Shown here: positions 51,602 to 59,530 of the stretch, piece by piece
Position numbering within the stretch: the first letter of the stretch is position 1
Layout: every line of letters begins with the position of its first letter
NCBI RefSeq assembly: GCF_016862315.1
Contig: NZ_BOMS01000158.1
Coordinates: forward strand, 1-59,610
Origin: Actinoplanes palleronii
Lineage (GTDB): Bacteria; Actinomycetota; Actinomycetes; Mycobacteriales; Micromonosporaceae
Direction of reading: 5' to 3'
DNA length: 59,610 nucleotides
Notes under the pieces: generated by a model
Database searches by the model: none
What the model was told of the DNA's origin: nothing
Seen by the model: the letters and a program-made list of their open reading frames with translations, nothing else
Translations under genes and position numbers: made by a program

Positions 51602-51724
51602 CCGGCTGGCCCTCAGCGGTCCCTCACCGCCTTCCGGACACCCCCCAGAACCAGCCGGCGCCGGGCCCCGGCTGGCCCTCAGCGGTGCCTCACCGCCCTC
51701 CGGGCACCCCTCAGGACCAGCCGG
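51602..51724. repeat. Two type 1 hairpins in tandem
   Basis: Copies at 51602-51658 and 51669-51724 are nearly identical (CGGCTGGCCCTCAGCGGT... CACCCC...CCAGCCGGCG), with a period of about 66 bp. They lie 50 bp before FOXRED2-like paralogue 2. Together with the SEC-C remnant they account for most of the 51282-51774 gap. Confidence 0.88.
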
Positions 51725-51774
51725 CGACGGAACGCCCTGATATTTCTCTGAAATCTGATTCGTACGGTCGCGGC

Positions 51775-53412
51775 ATGCCGCTTGATTACGTGATCATCGG
51801 AGCCGGACCGGCCGGGCTTCAGCTCGCCGCACTGCTGGAGGCCGACGGCAGGCGCGACTACCTGGTGCTGGAGGGCGCGGACCGGCCGGGCGCGTTCTTC
51901 GAGCGTTTCCCCCGGCACCGCACGCTGATCTCGATCAACAAACCGCACACCGGTTCCGACGACCCCGAGCTGAACCTGCGGCTGGACTGGAACTCGCTGC
52001 TCAGCGACGACCCGGCGCTGCGGTTCACCAGGTACACCGAGAGGTATTTCCCGGACGCCGACGTGATGCTGCGCTACCTCGACGACTTCAGTAAGGGCCT
52101 GAAGATCGAATATCACGCGCGAGTGACCAGAATCAGCCGGGACGGCGACCTGTTCACCGTCGCGGCCGGCGACCGGACGTGGCAGGCCAGGCGGGTGATC
52201 GTGGCGACCGGCGTCTCCCGCGCCTACCGGCCGGACATCCCCGGTTTTGAACTCGCCGAGGGCTACGCGGAGATGTCCGTCGATCCGCGCGACTACCTCG
52301 ACCAGCGAGTGCTGATCATCGGGAAGGGCAACTCGGCGTTCGAGACCGCGGATGCCCTGATGGAGACGACCACGCTGATCCACCTGGCCGGGCCCAGCTC
52401 GATCCGGCTGGCCTGGCGCACCCACTACGTCGGGCACCTGCGCGCGGTCAACAACAACTTCCTCGACACGTACCAGCTGAAGTCCGCGAACGCGGTCCTC
52501 GACGGCGAGGTCCGCAGCATCGAACGCGACGGCGACGGCTTCACGGTCACCTTCGCGTTCTCCCGGGTCCAGGAAGTGATCAAGAAGCTGCGTTACGACC
52601 GGGTGCTGGCCTGCACCGGCTTCCAGTTCGACGCGACGATCTTCGATGAGTCCTGCCGACCGGAGCTGACCATCAAGGACCGCTTCCCGGCACAGACCGA
52701 GGGATGGGAATCGGTCAACGTGCCAGGCCTGTTCTTCGCCGGCACGATCTCCCAGGTCCGGGACTTCAAGAAATCCACCAGCGGTTTCATCCATGGCTTC
52801 CGCTATGCGGTGCGTGCGCTTTCCACAACCCTGGAGCTTTCGTACGACGGGAGCACCTGGCCGGCCGAGAAGCTGGACGCCTCGCCGGAAACGGTCACCG
52901 AGGCGATCATCGCGCGGGTGAACCGGTCCTCGGCACTGTGGCAGCAGTTCGGTTTCCTGGCCGACGTGGTGACCGTGGCCGGGGCGGACGCCCGGTACCA
53001 CGACGAGGTGCCGGTCGACTGGTTCACCCGGCACGGGCTGGCCACTCCCGGTCACGAGTACTCGGACGCGTTCGTGGTCACCCTGGAGTACGGCCCCGAG
53101 CACGACCAGGTCGACCCGTTCGACATCACCGTCGGCCGGGTGGCGCAGGACGTGCCCGGTCAGGCCCACGACGCCGCCTACCTGCACCCGGTCGTCCGGC
53201 ACCACCGGGGCGGCGCGGTGACCGCCGTGCACCACCTGGCCGAGAACCTGGAGAACGAGTGGGACCGGCCGGACGTGCACCTCAAGCCGCTGGCCGCGTT
53301 CGTGGCCCGCTGCCTGTCGCTGCCGCTCGCCGGTCACGGCCCCGGCTGGCTCCCAGGGGTGTCTCAGCACGGTCGAGACACCCCGGAGAACCAGCCCGGT
53401 TCCGAGAGCTGA
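51775..53412 (+). CDS. FOXRED2-like FAD-dependent oxidoreductase, paralogue 2
   Basis: The 545-residue protein is collinear with paralogue 1 and clearly similar throughout: DYVIIGAGPAGLQLAALLEADG, RLDWNSLLSDDPAL, IIGKGNSAFETADAL, THYVGHLRAVNNNFLDTYQL and SGFIHGFRYAVRAL. The FAD and NAD(P) sites are intact. The last ~24 residues (from about GPGWLPGVSQHGRDTPENQP) are encoded by a type 1 hairpin repeat at 53342-53399, so the C-terminus was extended by repeat insertion. It begins an operon with hydroxyacid oxidase, P450 and antiporter genes. Confidence 0.87.
   Translation: MPLDYVIIGAGPAGLQLAALLEADGRRDYLVLEGADRPGAFFERFPRHRTLISINKPHTGSDDPELNLRLDWNSLLSDDPALRFTRYTERYFPDADVMLRYLDDFSKGLKIEYHARVTRISRDGDLFTVAAGDRTWQARRVIVATGVSRAYRPDIPGFELAEGYAEMSVDPRDYLDQRVLIIGKGNSAFETADALMETTTLIHLAGPSSIRLAWRTHYVGHLRAVNNNFLDTYQLKSANAVLDGEVRSIERDGDGFTVTFAFSRVQEVIKKLRYDRVLACTGFQFDATIFDESCRPELTIKDRFPAQTEGWESVNVPGLFFAGTISQVRDFKKSTSGFIHGFRYAVRALSTTLELSYDGSTWPAEKLDASPETVTEAIIARVNRSSALWQQFGFLADVVTVAGADARYHDEVPVDWFTRHGLATPGHEYSDAFVVTLEYGPEHDQVDPFDITVGRVAQDVPGQAHDAAYLHPVVRHHRGGAVTAVHHLAENLENEWDRPDVHLKPLAAFVARCLSLPLAGHGPGWLPGVSQHGRDTPENQPGSES
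53342..53399. repeat. Type 1 hairpin repeat inside a coding sequence
   Basis: The outline CGGCTGGCTCCCAGGGGTGT ... ACACCCCGGAGAACCAGCCC has the family features and encodes the C-terminal tail of FOXRED2-like paralogue 2 just before its stop. Confidence 0.88.
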
Positions 53413-53413
53413 C

Positions 53414-54406
53414 GTGGACCCGGTACACGCCGACTTCTTCGCGGGCGGGGCCGGCGAGGAGCGGACGCTGCGGGCGAACGTCACCGCCTACGACCGGCTG
53501 CGGATCGTGCCGCGGGTGCTGCGCGCGACCGGTGACCGGGACCTGCGGATCACCCTGTTCGGCACCGGGCTGTCCACCCCGGTGCTGGTCGCGCCGACCG
53601 CGTTCCACCTGCTCGCGCACCCCGGTGGGGAGGCCGCGACCGCTGAGGGGGCGGCCGCGGCCGGCACCGTGATGGTGGTCAGCATGGCCGCGACCCAGCC
53701 GGTCGAACGGATCGCCGAGGCAGGCGGCCCGCTGTGGTTCCAGCTGTATCCGCAGCCGGACCTGGCCTTCACCGAGCACGTGGTGCGCCGCGCCGAGAAG
53801 GCCGGGTGCCGGGCGCTGGTGGCCACCGTGGACTCCCCGGTGTTCGGGCGGCGCGAGCGCGACACCCGCAACGGGTTCACCGACCTGCCGGCCGGGCTGG
53901 CCTGCGAGAACATGCGCGATGCGACGGGCCGGGCGCGGGACATCGTGATGGATCCGGGGCTGGGCTGGGACCGGCTCGGCTGGTTGCGCACGGTGACCGG
54001 GCTGCCGATCCTGGTCAAGGGGATCCTGCACCCGGCGGACGCGCGGCTGGCCGTCGAGCACGGGATGGCCGGGCTGATCGTCTCGAACCACGGCGGGCGG
54101 CAGCTGGACGGGGCGATCGCCTCGGTGGACGCGTTGCCCGCCGTGGCCGAGGCGGTCGGCGGGCGGATCCCGGTGCTCGTCGACGGCGGGATCCGGCGGG
54201 GCACCGACGTACTCGTCGCGCTGGCGCTGGGTGCGACGGCGGTGCTGGTCGGGCGGCCGGTGATCACGGCGCTGGCGGGCGGGGGCGCTGCTGGCGTACG
54301 CGATCATTTGCGGACGTTGACGGCGGACCTGGACCACGTGATGGCCCTGGCCGGAGCGCAGCGACCGGCCGACCTGACCCCCGACCTGGTGGCGGTGGCG
54401 CGGTGA
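53414..54406 (+). CDS. FMN-dependent alpha-hydroxyacid oxidase
   Basis: The 330-residue TIM-barrel protein has LSTPVLVAPTAFHLLAHPGG, WFQLYPQPD, then the catalytic segment VSNHGGRQLDG (His near residue 226) and VDGGIRRGTDVLVALALGATAVLVG. It oxidises 2-hydroxy acids to 2-keto acids (glycolate, lactate or mandelate type). In antibiotic pathways such enzymes make 4-hydroxyphenylglyoxylate from hydroxymandelate, a possible link to the tyrosine-type lyase nearby, by inference. GTG 53414 begins 1 bp after the preceding stop. Its stop overlaps the P450 start. Confidence 0.92.
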   Translation: MDPVHADFFAGGAGEERTLRANVTAYDRLRIVPRVLRATGDRDLRITLFGTGLSTPVLVAPTAFHLLAHPGGEAATAEGAAAAGTVMVVSMAATQPVERIAEAGGPLWFQLYPQPDLAFTEHVVRRAEKAGCRALVATVDSPVFGRRERDTRNGFTDLPAGLACENMRDATGRARDIVMDPGLGWDRLGWLRTVTGLPILVKGILHPADARLAVEHGMAGLIVSNHGGRQLDGAIASVDALPAVAEAVGGRIPVLVDGGIRRGTDVLVALALGATAVLVGRPVITALAGGGAAGVRDHLRTLTADLDHVMALAGAQRPADLTPDLVAVAR

Positions 54407-55683
54407 ACGCGGTGGTCCAGCTCCGGGAGTGGATCTTCCAGCGGGTGAACGGGACCGAGGGCATCCCGGTGCCCGGCCCGCTGGTCGGCGCGGAACATTT
54501 CGAGCGGGTCTACAGCGATCCGGCCGCCGACGGGCGCAGTCGCGGCGCCGGCCTGTCCGACCTGTTCTGGTACTGGCTGGCCCCCGGACCGCAGATGCAC
54601 CAGGAGCACCTCGAACCCGGCGATCGCTATCAGACAGTGGCGCGCACGACGCGGAAGGTTCTGGCGGTGCCGCACGCCCGCTCGGACGCGCTGGCGACCG
54701 CGGCGGCCGGGCGGATCCTGGACGAGCTGCCCCGCGGACGTTCCGTGCTAGTGCGGCTGCGTGACCTGATGATGCCGGTCTGGGCCGAGGTCTTCTACGA
54801 GCAGGTGTTCGGCGAGCCCTGTCCGCGACCGGTCCGGGACCTGATCGTGGCCAACGCGGACGACGTGGTGACCGCGCTGAAGGGGCTGGGCCTGCGGCAC
54901 ATGCGCCGGCGGGACCGGCTGACCCGGTACCTGCTCGGCCGGATCACCGCCGGGACCTGCCCGGTCGTGCTGCCCGAGCCGTTCACCGCGCAGGAGACCG
55001 CCTGGTATCTGCAGGGCGCGTTCTTCAACACCGCGGTGGTGCAGATGTCCGAGGCGATGGCGCACATCCTGCTGGGTGCTTCGACCGTTTCTGATCTCAG
55101 CGATCTCTCCGACGAGTCGCTCGACCGGATCATCGACGAGACACTGCGGGTGCATCCGCTGTTCGGCGTCGCGCACCGGATCACGTCAGCGCCGATCGCC
55201 GTCGACGCGGACACCGTGCTGCCCGCCGGGTCCGTGCTGCTCTTCAACTACCTGGCCTTTCAGCGCACCGGACCGGCACCCGACGACACCTTCGACCCGG
55301 AACGCTGGCGGTCGCTGTCGCGCAAGGAGGCGCACTTCATCCCGTACGGGATAACCGCCAACCGGGCGTGCCCGGCGCGCGGTGCCGCACCCGTGATGCT
55401 GCGCGCCGTCACCCGTGCGGTGCTGCGCCGGTTCACGCTGGCCGCGCCGGCCGCGCACACCCGCTCGCTGCCCAACCGGGGCCCCGCCTACCTGACCCCG
55501 ATCGGTCAGGCCGGGCCGAGTAGCACCCGCCTGGCCGCCCTGCGCCACGCGGATCGGATCGCGGACGCCGGGCGGTCGGTGAAGCAGCTCGTCCTCGGCA
55601 CCTGGATGGTCCTGGACGCCCGCCGCCAGAAGCTCTGCACCACCTACTTCGCCACGTTCACCACGGAGGAGGCCCGCTCATGA
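54403..55683 (+). CDS. Cytochrome P450 (divergent)
   Basis: The 426-residue protein starts at a GTG overlapping the previous stop (GTGA). The K-helix ExxR is in IDETLRVHPLFGVAHRIT. The heme-binding loop is FIPYGITANRACPARG, with the Cys ligand near residue 323; the usual FxxG phenylalanine position is Tyr-shifted, so the signature is weak. DTFDPERWRSL is the usual meander region. About 60 extra residues follow the heme domain. It is probably a substrate-tailoring hydroxylase. The operon position suggests electrons via an external ferredoxin. Confidence 0.85.
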   Translation: MNAVVQLREWIFQRVNGTEGIPVPGPLVGAEHFERVYSDPAADGRSRGAGLSDLFWYWLAPGPQMHQEHLEPGDRYQTVARTTRKVLAVPHARSDALATAAAGRILDELPRGRSVLVRLRDLMMPVWAEVFYEQVFGEPCPRPVRDLIVANADDVVTALKGLGLRHMRRRDRLTRYLLGRITAGTCPVVLPEPFTAQETAWYLQGAFFNTAVVQMSEAMAHILLGASTVSDLSDLSDESLDRIIDETLRVHPLFGVAHRITSAPIAVDADTVLPAGSVLLFNYLAFQRTGPAPDDTFDPERWRSLSRKEAHFIPYGITANRACPARGAAPVMLRAVTRAVLRRFTLAAPAAHTRSLPNRGPAYLTPIGQAGPSSTRLAALRHADRIADAGRSVKQLVLGTWMVLDARRQKLCTTYFATFTTEEARS

Positions 55684-56939
55684 CACCCACCGAGCTCGCC
55701 CCGCGGTTCTTCATCGCGGTCGCGGTCATCCTGCTGTTCTGCAAGCTGGTCTCGTGGCTGCTGGGCAAAGCCGGTCAGCCACCGGTGGTCAGCGAGATGC
55801 TGGCCGGCGTGCTGCTCGGCCCGTCACTGCTCGGCCTGCTCTTCCCACAGGTGCAGGCCGCGCTCTTCCCGGCCCCGCTGCTGCCGGTGCTCTACGTGGT
55901 CGGCCAGGTCGGCCTGGTGCTGTTCATGTTCCAGGCCGGGTACGCGTTCCGCTCGCACCGGGTCACCAACCTGGCCGGCACCGCGGGCGCGGTGTCGCTC
56001 GCCGGGATCACCGCGCCGCTGCTGCTCGGCGTGCTGCTGGTGGTGATGACCGGCGACGCCGCGCCGATCCGCCCGGACGGTGTCGCGCTCGGGGTGTCCG
56101 CGGCGTTCGTCGGCGTGGCGCTGTCGATCACCGCGTTCCCGATGCTGGCCCGGATCATCACCGAGCGCGGGCAGGCCGGTACCCGGCACGGCTCGCTCGC
56201 CCTGGCCAGCGGCGCGATCGACGACATGGTCGCCTGGATCATGCTGGCCGTGGTGCTGGCGTTCGCGTCCGGCGAGGCCGGCCCGGCGATCGTCACCGCG
56301 GGCGGAGCGGTCATCTTCGGCCTGGTGATGTGGCTGGCCGGGCCACGGGTGACCGGTGTGCTGATCCGCAGCGACCGGCTCGACGGCCGGGCCCGGATGC
56401 TCGGCACCGTCGCCCTGCTCTTCCTGATCGCCTGGTACACCGACGAGATCGGGCTCTACGCGGTGTTCGGCGCGTTCGCGGTCGGTGTGGTGATGCCGCA
56501 GCACGAGCGCACCGAGCAGGTGGTGGAGACGCTCACCCCGGTCGCGTCGGCGGTGTTCCTGCCACTGTTCTTCACGTTCTCCGGGCTGCGGACCGAGTTC
56601 GGGCTGCTCGGCGATCCGCGGGTGCTGGCCTTCGCGGGGGCGTGCATCGTGCTCGCGGTGGCCGGCAAGTTCGGCGCCTGCTGGGCCGCGGCGCGGCTGC
56701 GCGGGGAGCCGAACGGGGTGGCGCTCAAGGTCGGCGCGCTGATGAACGCGCGCGGGCTGATGCAGTTGATCGCGCTGAACGTGGGGCTGGAGGCCGGGAT
56801 CGTGAACTCGTCGCTGTTCACCGTGCTGGTGCTCGTCGCGTTGGTGACGACGTTGATGACGACGCCGTTGCTGACACTGCTGGAGCGTCGCGAGCGCCGG
56901 GCCGCTCCGGTCAGGGAGCCCGCTTTGGCCGTACCTTAA
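55680..56939 (+). CDS. Cation/proton antiporter (CPA2, KefB/NapA-like)
   Basis: The 419-residue protein has about 12 membrane helices. The family marks are QPPVVSEMLAGVLLGPSLLG, SITAFPMLARIITERG, and ASGAIDDMVAWI with the paired acidic residues in DD of the ion site. It exchanges sodium or potassium for protons. It overlaps the P450 stop by 4 bp. In this operon it may provide ion homeostasis or product transport, which is inference. Confidence 0.92.
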   Translation: MTPTELAPRFFIAVAVILLFCKLVSWLLGKAGQPPVVSEMLAGVLLGPSLLGLLFPQVQAALFPAPLLPVLYVVGQVGLVLFMFQAGYAFRSHRVTNLAGTAGAVSLAGITAPLLLGVLLVVMTGDAAPIRPDGVALGVSAAFVGVALSITAFPMLARIITERGQAGTRHGSLALASGAIDDMVAWIMLAVVLAFASGEAGPAIVTAGGAVIFGLVMWLAGPRVTGVLIRSDRLDGRARMLGTVALLFLIAWYTDEIGLYAVFGAFAVGVVMPQHERTEQVVETLTPVASAVFLPLFFTFSGLRTEFGLLGDPRVLAFAGACIVLAVAGKFGACWAAARLRGEPNGVALKVGALMNARGLMQLIALNVGLEAGIVNSSLFTVLVLVALVTTLMTTPLLTLLERRERRAAPVREPALAVP

Positions 56940-57002
56940 GAATTTGATTGAAAAAGCAAACTTTCCTCCCGGTGCGTCCATCCATATGAGATCTTCGATG
57001 TC

Positions 57003-57659
57003 ATGCGCCGGTTGCTTGTGGTTGAGGATGATTCCGATCTGCGCGAGATGGTCGCCGAGACCCTTGTCGACGAGGGTTATCACGTCGATCAGGCACCGGA
57101 TGGCCAGCGTGGGCTGCACCTGGGCCTGACCAGGCCATACGACGTGCTCGTCATCGACCGCCGGCTGCCCGCACTCGACGGCCTGGACCTGATCACCCGG
57201 CTGCGGGCCCGGGCGGTGGCCGCCCGGGCGCTGATCCTGACCGCCCTCGGCACCATCGACGACCGTGTCGCCGGACTGGACGCTGGCGCCGACGACTATC
57301 TGGTCAAACCGTTCGATCTGGACGAGCTGAGCGCCCGGATCCGCGCGCTGTGCCGGCGCACGGCCGACGCCACGGAGGCGCTGCGGATCGGGGACGGGGT
57401 GCTCGACCTGGGTCTGCGCGACGCGGTCCTGCCGGACGGGAGCCGGGTGCCACTGTCGGCCCGCGAGTTCGAGCTGTTGCGGGTGCTCGCGGCGCGGCCG
57501 ACGGCGGTGCACTCCCGCGCGATGTTGCGGAGCCTGGTCTTCGACGAGGCCGCGGCGGCGTCGATCGTGGATACCTATGTGTATTACCTACGGCGGAAGC
57601 TGGGCCGCAAGGTGGTGCGGACGGTGCATGGGCTGGGGTATCGAATGGGGGCGCTGTGA
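57003..57659 (+). CDS. OmpR-family response regulator
   Basis: The 218-residue protein has a receiver domain with VVEDDSDLRE (acidic pair), DVLVIDRRLPALDG (phospho-Asp52) and VKPFDLDEL (Lys). The C-terminal winged helix includes LSAREFELLRVLAARP and SIVDTYVYYLRRKLG. It is a transcription factor activated by the kinase encoded downstream. Its TGA stop overlaps a GTG start of a 110-residue ORF. Confidence 0.95.
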   Translation: MRRLLVVEDDSDLREMVAETLVDEGYHVDQAPDGQRGLHLGLTRPYDVLVIDRRLPALDGLDLITRLRARAVAARALILTALGTIDDRVAGLDAGADDYLVKPFDLDELSARIRALCRRTADATEALRIGDGVLDLGLRDAVLPDGSRVPLSAREFELLRVLAARPTAVHSRAMLRSLVFDEAAAASIVDTYVYYLRRKLGRKVVRTVHGLGYRMGAL

Positions 57660-57988
57660 AGCCCCTTGCTGGGTTTTGGACGGGGTTCGTCCTCCCGCGA
57701 TACTTCCGTGGGCGGCGCTTCCTCGCGCGGCCCTTCCCTGCGCGGCCCTTCCTTGCGCGGCCTCTTCTCGCGCGGCCTCTTCTCGCGCGGCTGCCCTTCC
57801 TCGCGCTTCCACTCCTCGCGCTTCCCTTCCTTGCACGGACCATCCCTGCGCGGCCCTTCCTTGCGCGGCCCTTCCTTGCGCGGCGGCCCCTCCTCGCGCG
57901 GCCCCTCCTCGCGCGGCTGCCCCTCCTTGCGCGGACTCATGGCGCGTGCGGCGTGGTCGGGCATGGATCTTGGATGGGCGTGCGGTGA
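57656..57988 (+). CDS. Repeat-built ORF coupled between regulator and kinase ([FL]LARP repeats)
   Basis: The 110-codon frame starts at GTG 57656, overlapping the regulator stop (GTGA), and ends at TGA 57988, overlapping the kinase start GTG 57985 (GTGA). The protein is Leu/Ala/Arg/Pro-rich: after VKPLAGFWTGFVLPRYFRG come about 14 pentapeptides such as FLARP, FPARP, LLARP and LLALP, then a short tail THGACGVVGHGSWMGVR. Units of 15 or 18 bp keep the frame open. It would be a cationic, hydrophobic, proline-spaced peptide, perhaps membrane-bound. No known family is recognised. It may instead be a non-coding minisatellite, but the two 4-bp overlaps argue for translation. Confidence 0.5.
   Translation: MKPLAGFWTGFVLPRYFRGRRFLARPFPARPFLARPLLARPLLARLPFLALPLLALPFLARTIPARPFLARPFLARRPLLARPLLARLPLLARTHGACGVVGHGSWMGVR
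57721..57939. repeat. 15/18-bp minisatellite between regulator and kinase genes
   Basis: There are fourteen units of the type CCTTGCGCGGCCCTT: eleven of 15 bp and three of 18 bp. All lengths are multiples of three. The array gives open repetitive frames on both strands: LLARP, ALPCA and SLRGP on plus, PRKEG on minus. Confidence 0.9.
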
Positions 57989-59502
57989 ACCGTTCTCCGG
58001 AGTTGGGGGCGGTGCGGCGGGCTCGCTGGCGGATCGGGCTCCTCGTCGGGCTGGCGATCGGGACGCTGCTGGCGATGCTCGGGGCGATCTCGTATGAGGT
58101 GCTGCGGCACAGCCAGGAGGAGCAGATCGGGCGCGAACTCGCCTATGGCGTGCGCACCGGTGTGATCGCCGGGCCGCCGGCCTGCAGCTGGATCTTCGCG
58201 TTCGCCGACGACGGGACCGTGGCCAGCGGCGACCGGGCCGCTCCGCCGGGCTTCCCGATGCGGGACGCGGTCGCCGAGGTGGCCGCCACCGGCGTGGGGC
58301 AGACCGTGCAGGTGGACCGGGACGGCACCACGTACTGGATCCGCACCGAACGCCGCGGCGACCAGATCGTCCAGGCGGTCTTCGACGCGCGCTTCCAGCT
58401 GGCCGACCGGCGTCACCTGCTGACCGCGTTCCTCAGCGCCGCCCTGGCCGGGCTGTTCGCGGCGGCGCTCACCGCGGTGACGGTCGGACGGCGGGCGGTC
58501 GCTCCGCTCGTCGAGGCGCTCGGCCGGCAACGCCGGTTCGTCGCCGACGCCAGCCACGAGCTGCGCACACCGATCGCCCAGGTGCACACCCGGGCCCAGC
58601 TGCTGGCCCGCCGCGCCTCCGCCGAAACCGACCGCCGCGAACTCGACCGCCTGGTCGGCGCCACCCGGCGACTCGGCGAGATCGTCGACGACCTGCTGCT
58701 CTCGGCGCGCCTGGCCGCCGACCCGATCGCCCTGCCCGCCCCGGCCCAACGACTCGGACAGCGCCTCGGCCGCCGGATCAGCGGCCGGCATCCGGATCCG
58801 ATGGGCCGTCCGATGGGCCGTCCGATGGACCAGCCGGTCGACCTGGCCTGGCTCGCCGGCGACGCGGTCTCGGCTGCCGCGGAACGGGCCGCTGAACGAT
58901 CGGTTTCGGTCACAGTGGACGTGCCGACGAATGCGGTGCCGGTCGTCGGGGTGGAATCCGCGCTGCGAAGGGTAGCCGCCGAACTGCTGGCGAACGCCCT
59001 CACCCACACCACCGGCGGCCATCTCACGGTCACCGTCCGAACCGCCCCACCGAACCGCGCCTTCCGTGGCGGGATCGCGGAGATGGTCGTGTCAGACACC
59101 GGCGACGGCTTCGACCCGGCCGACGCCGAGCGGATCTTCGACCGCTTCCACAGCGGCCCGGCAACCAGCCCTGATACCGCAGCCACCCCCAGCTCCGGCC
59201 CTGCCACTGGTCCTGGTCCCGCGGCCGCTCCCGGTCCTGGTCCCGCGGCTGGTCCCGGTCCCGCGGCCGCTCCCGGTTCTGGTCCTGGTCCTGGTCCTGG
59301 TCCTGGTCCTGGTTACGGGCAACGTCGCTTCGGTCTCGGCCTGGCTCTGCTCCGCGAGGTGGTCACCAGCCACGGCGGAACCATCACCGCCGACGGCCAT
59401 CCCGGCACCGGCGCCACCTTCACCGTCCGGCTCCCCCTCGCGCCAGCAACAAGCAACGGTCACACGCCCAACCGCCCCCTGGTCGCCACCGATCCCCACT
59501 GA
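57985..59502 (+). CDS. Sensor histidine kinase
   Basis: The 505-residue protein starts at GTG 57985. TM1 is near residues 16-40, an external sensor follows to about 143, TM2 is near 145-168, and there is no clear HAMP domain. The H-box is FVADASHELRTPIAQV (His191), the N-box ELLANALTHTTGG, and the G1 box VSDTGDGFD. After the F-box (RIFDRFHSGP) a low-complexity insert of about 50 Gly/Pro/Ala residues interrupts the ATP lid before the G2 box FGLGLALLREVV. A second 4-residue repeat (MGRP twice, then MDQP) lies near 272-283. It pairs with the regulator upstream. Confidence 0.92.
   Translation: MNRSPELGAVRRARWRIGLLVGLAIGTLLAMLGAISYEVLRHSQEEQIGRELAYGVRTGVIAGPPACSWIFAFADDGTVASGDRAAPPGFPMRDAVAEVAATGVGQTVQVDRDGTTYWIRTERRGDQIVQAVFDARFQLADRRHLLTAFLSAALAGLFAAALTAVTVGRRAVAPLVEALGRQRRFVADASHELRTPIAQVHTRAQLLARRASAETDRRELDRLVGATRRLGEIVDDLLLSARLAADPIALPAPAQRLGQRLGRRISGRHPDPMGRPMGRPMDQPVDLAWLAGDAVSAAAERAAERSVSVTVDVPTNAVPVVGVESALRRVAAELLANALTHTTGGHLTVTVRTAPPNRAFRGGIAEMVVSDTGDGFDPADAERIFDRFHSGPATSPDTAATPSSGPATGPGPAAAPGPGPAAGPGPAAAPGSGPGPGPGPGPGYGQRRFGLGLALLREVVTSHGGTITADGHPGTGATFTVRLPLAPATSNGHTPNRPLVATDPH
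59176..59316 (+). repeat. Coding simple repeat in the kinase ATP lid
   Basis: Gly-Pro and Ala-Pro codons in GGTCCT-type units; five exact GGTCCT copies lie at 59281-59310, and a 21-bp segment around GCGGCCGCTCCCGG is repeated within it. The unit of 6 bp keeps the frame. Confidence 0.85.
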
Positions 59503-59530
59503 CCTCACTGCCCGCCGCAGGTCCCGACTC

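Noticed and set aside
57584..57964. Minus-strand protein of PRKEG repeats
   Set aside because: The frame is an inevitable by-product of the in-frame minisatellite; it has no ribosome site and runs into the regulator gene antisense.
57577..57984. N-terminal extension of the histidine kinase through the minisatellite
   Set aside because: Its frame is open, but the start would lie inside the regulator gene and would conflict with the GTGA-coupled start at 57985.
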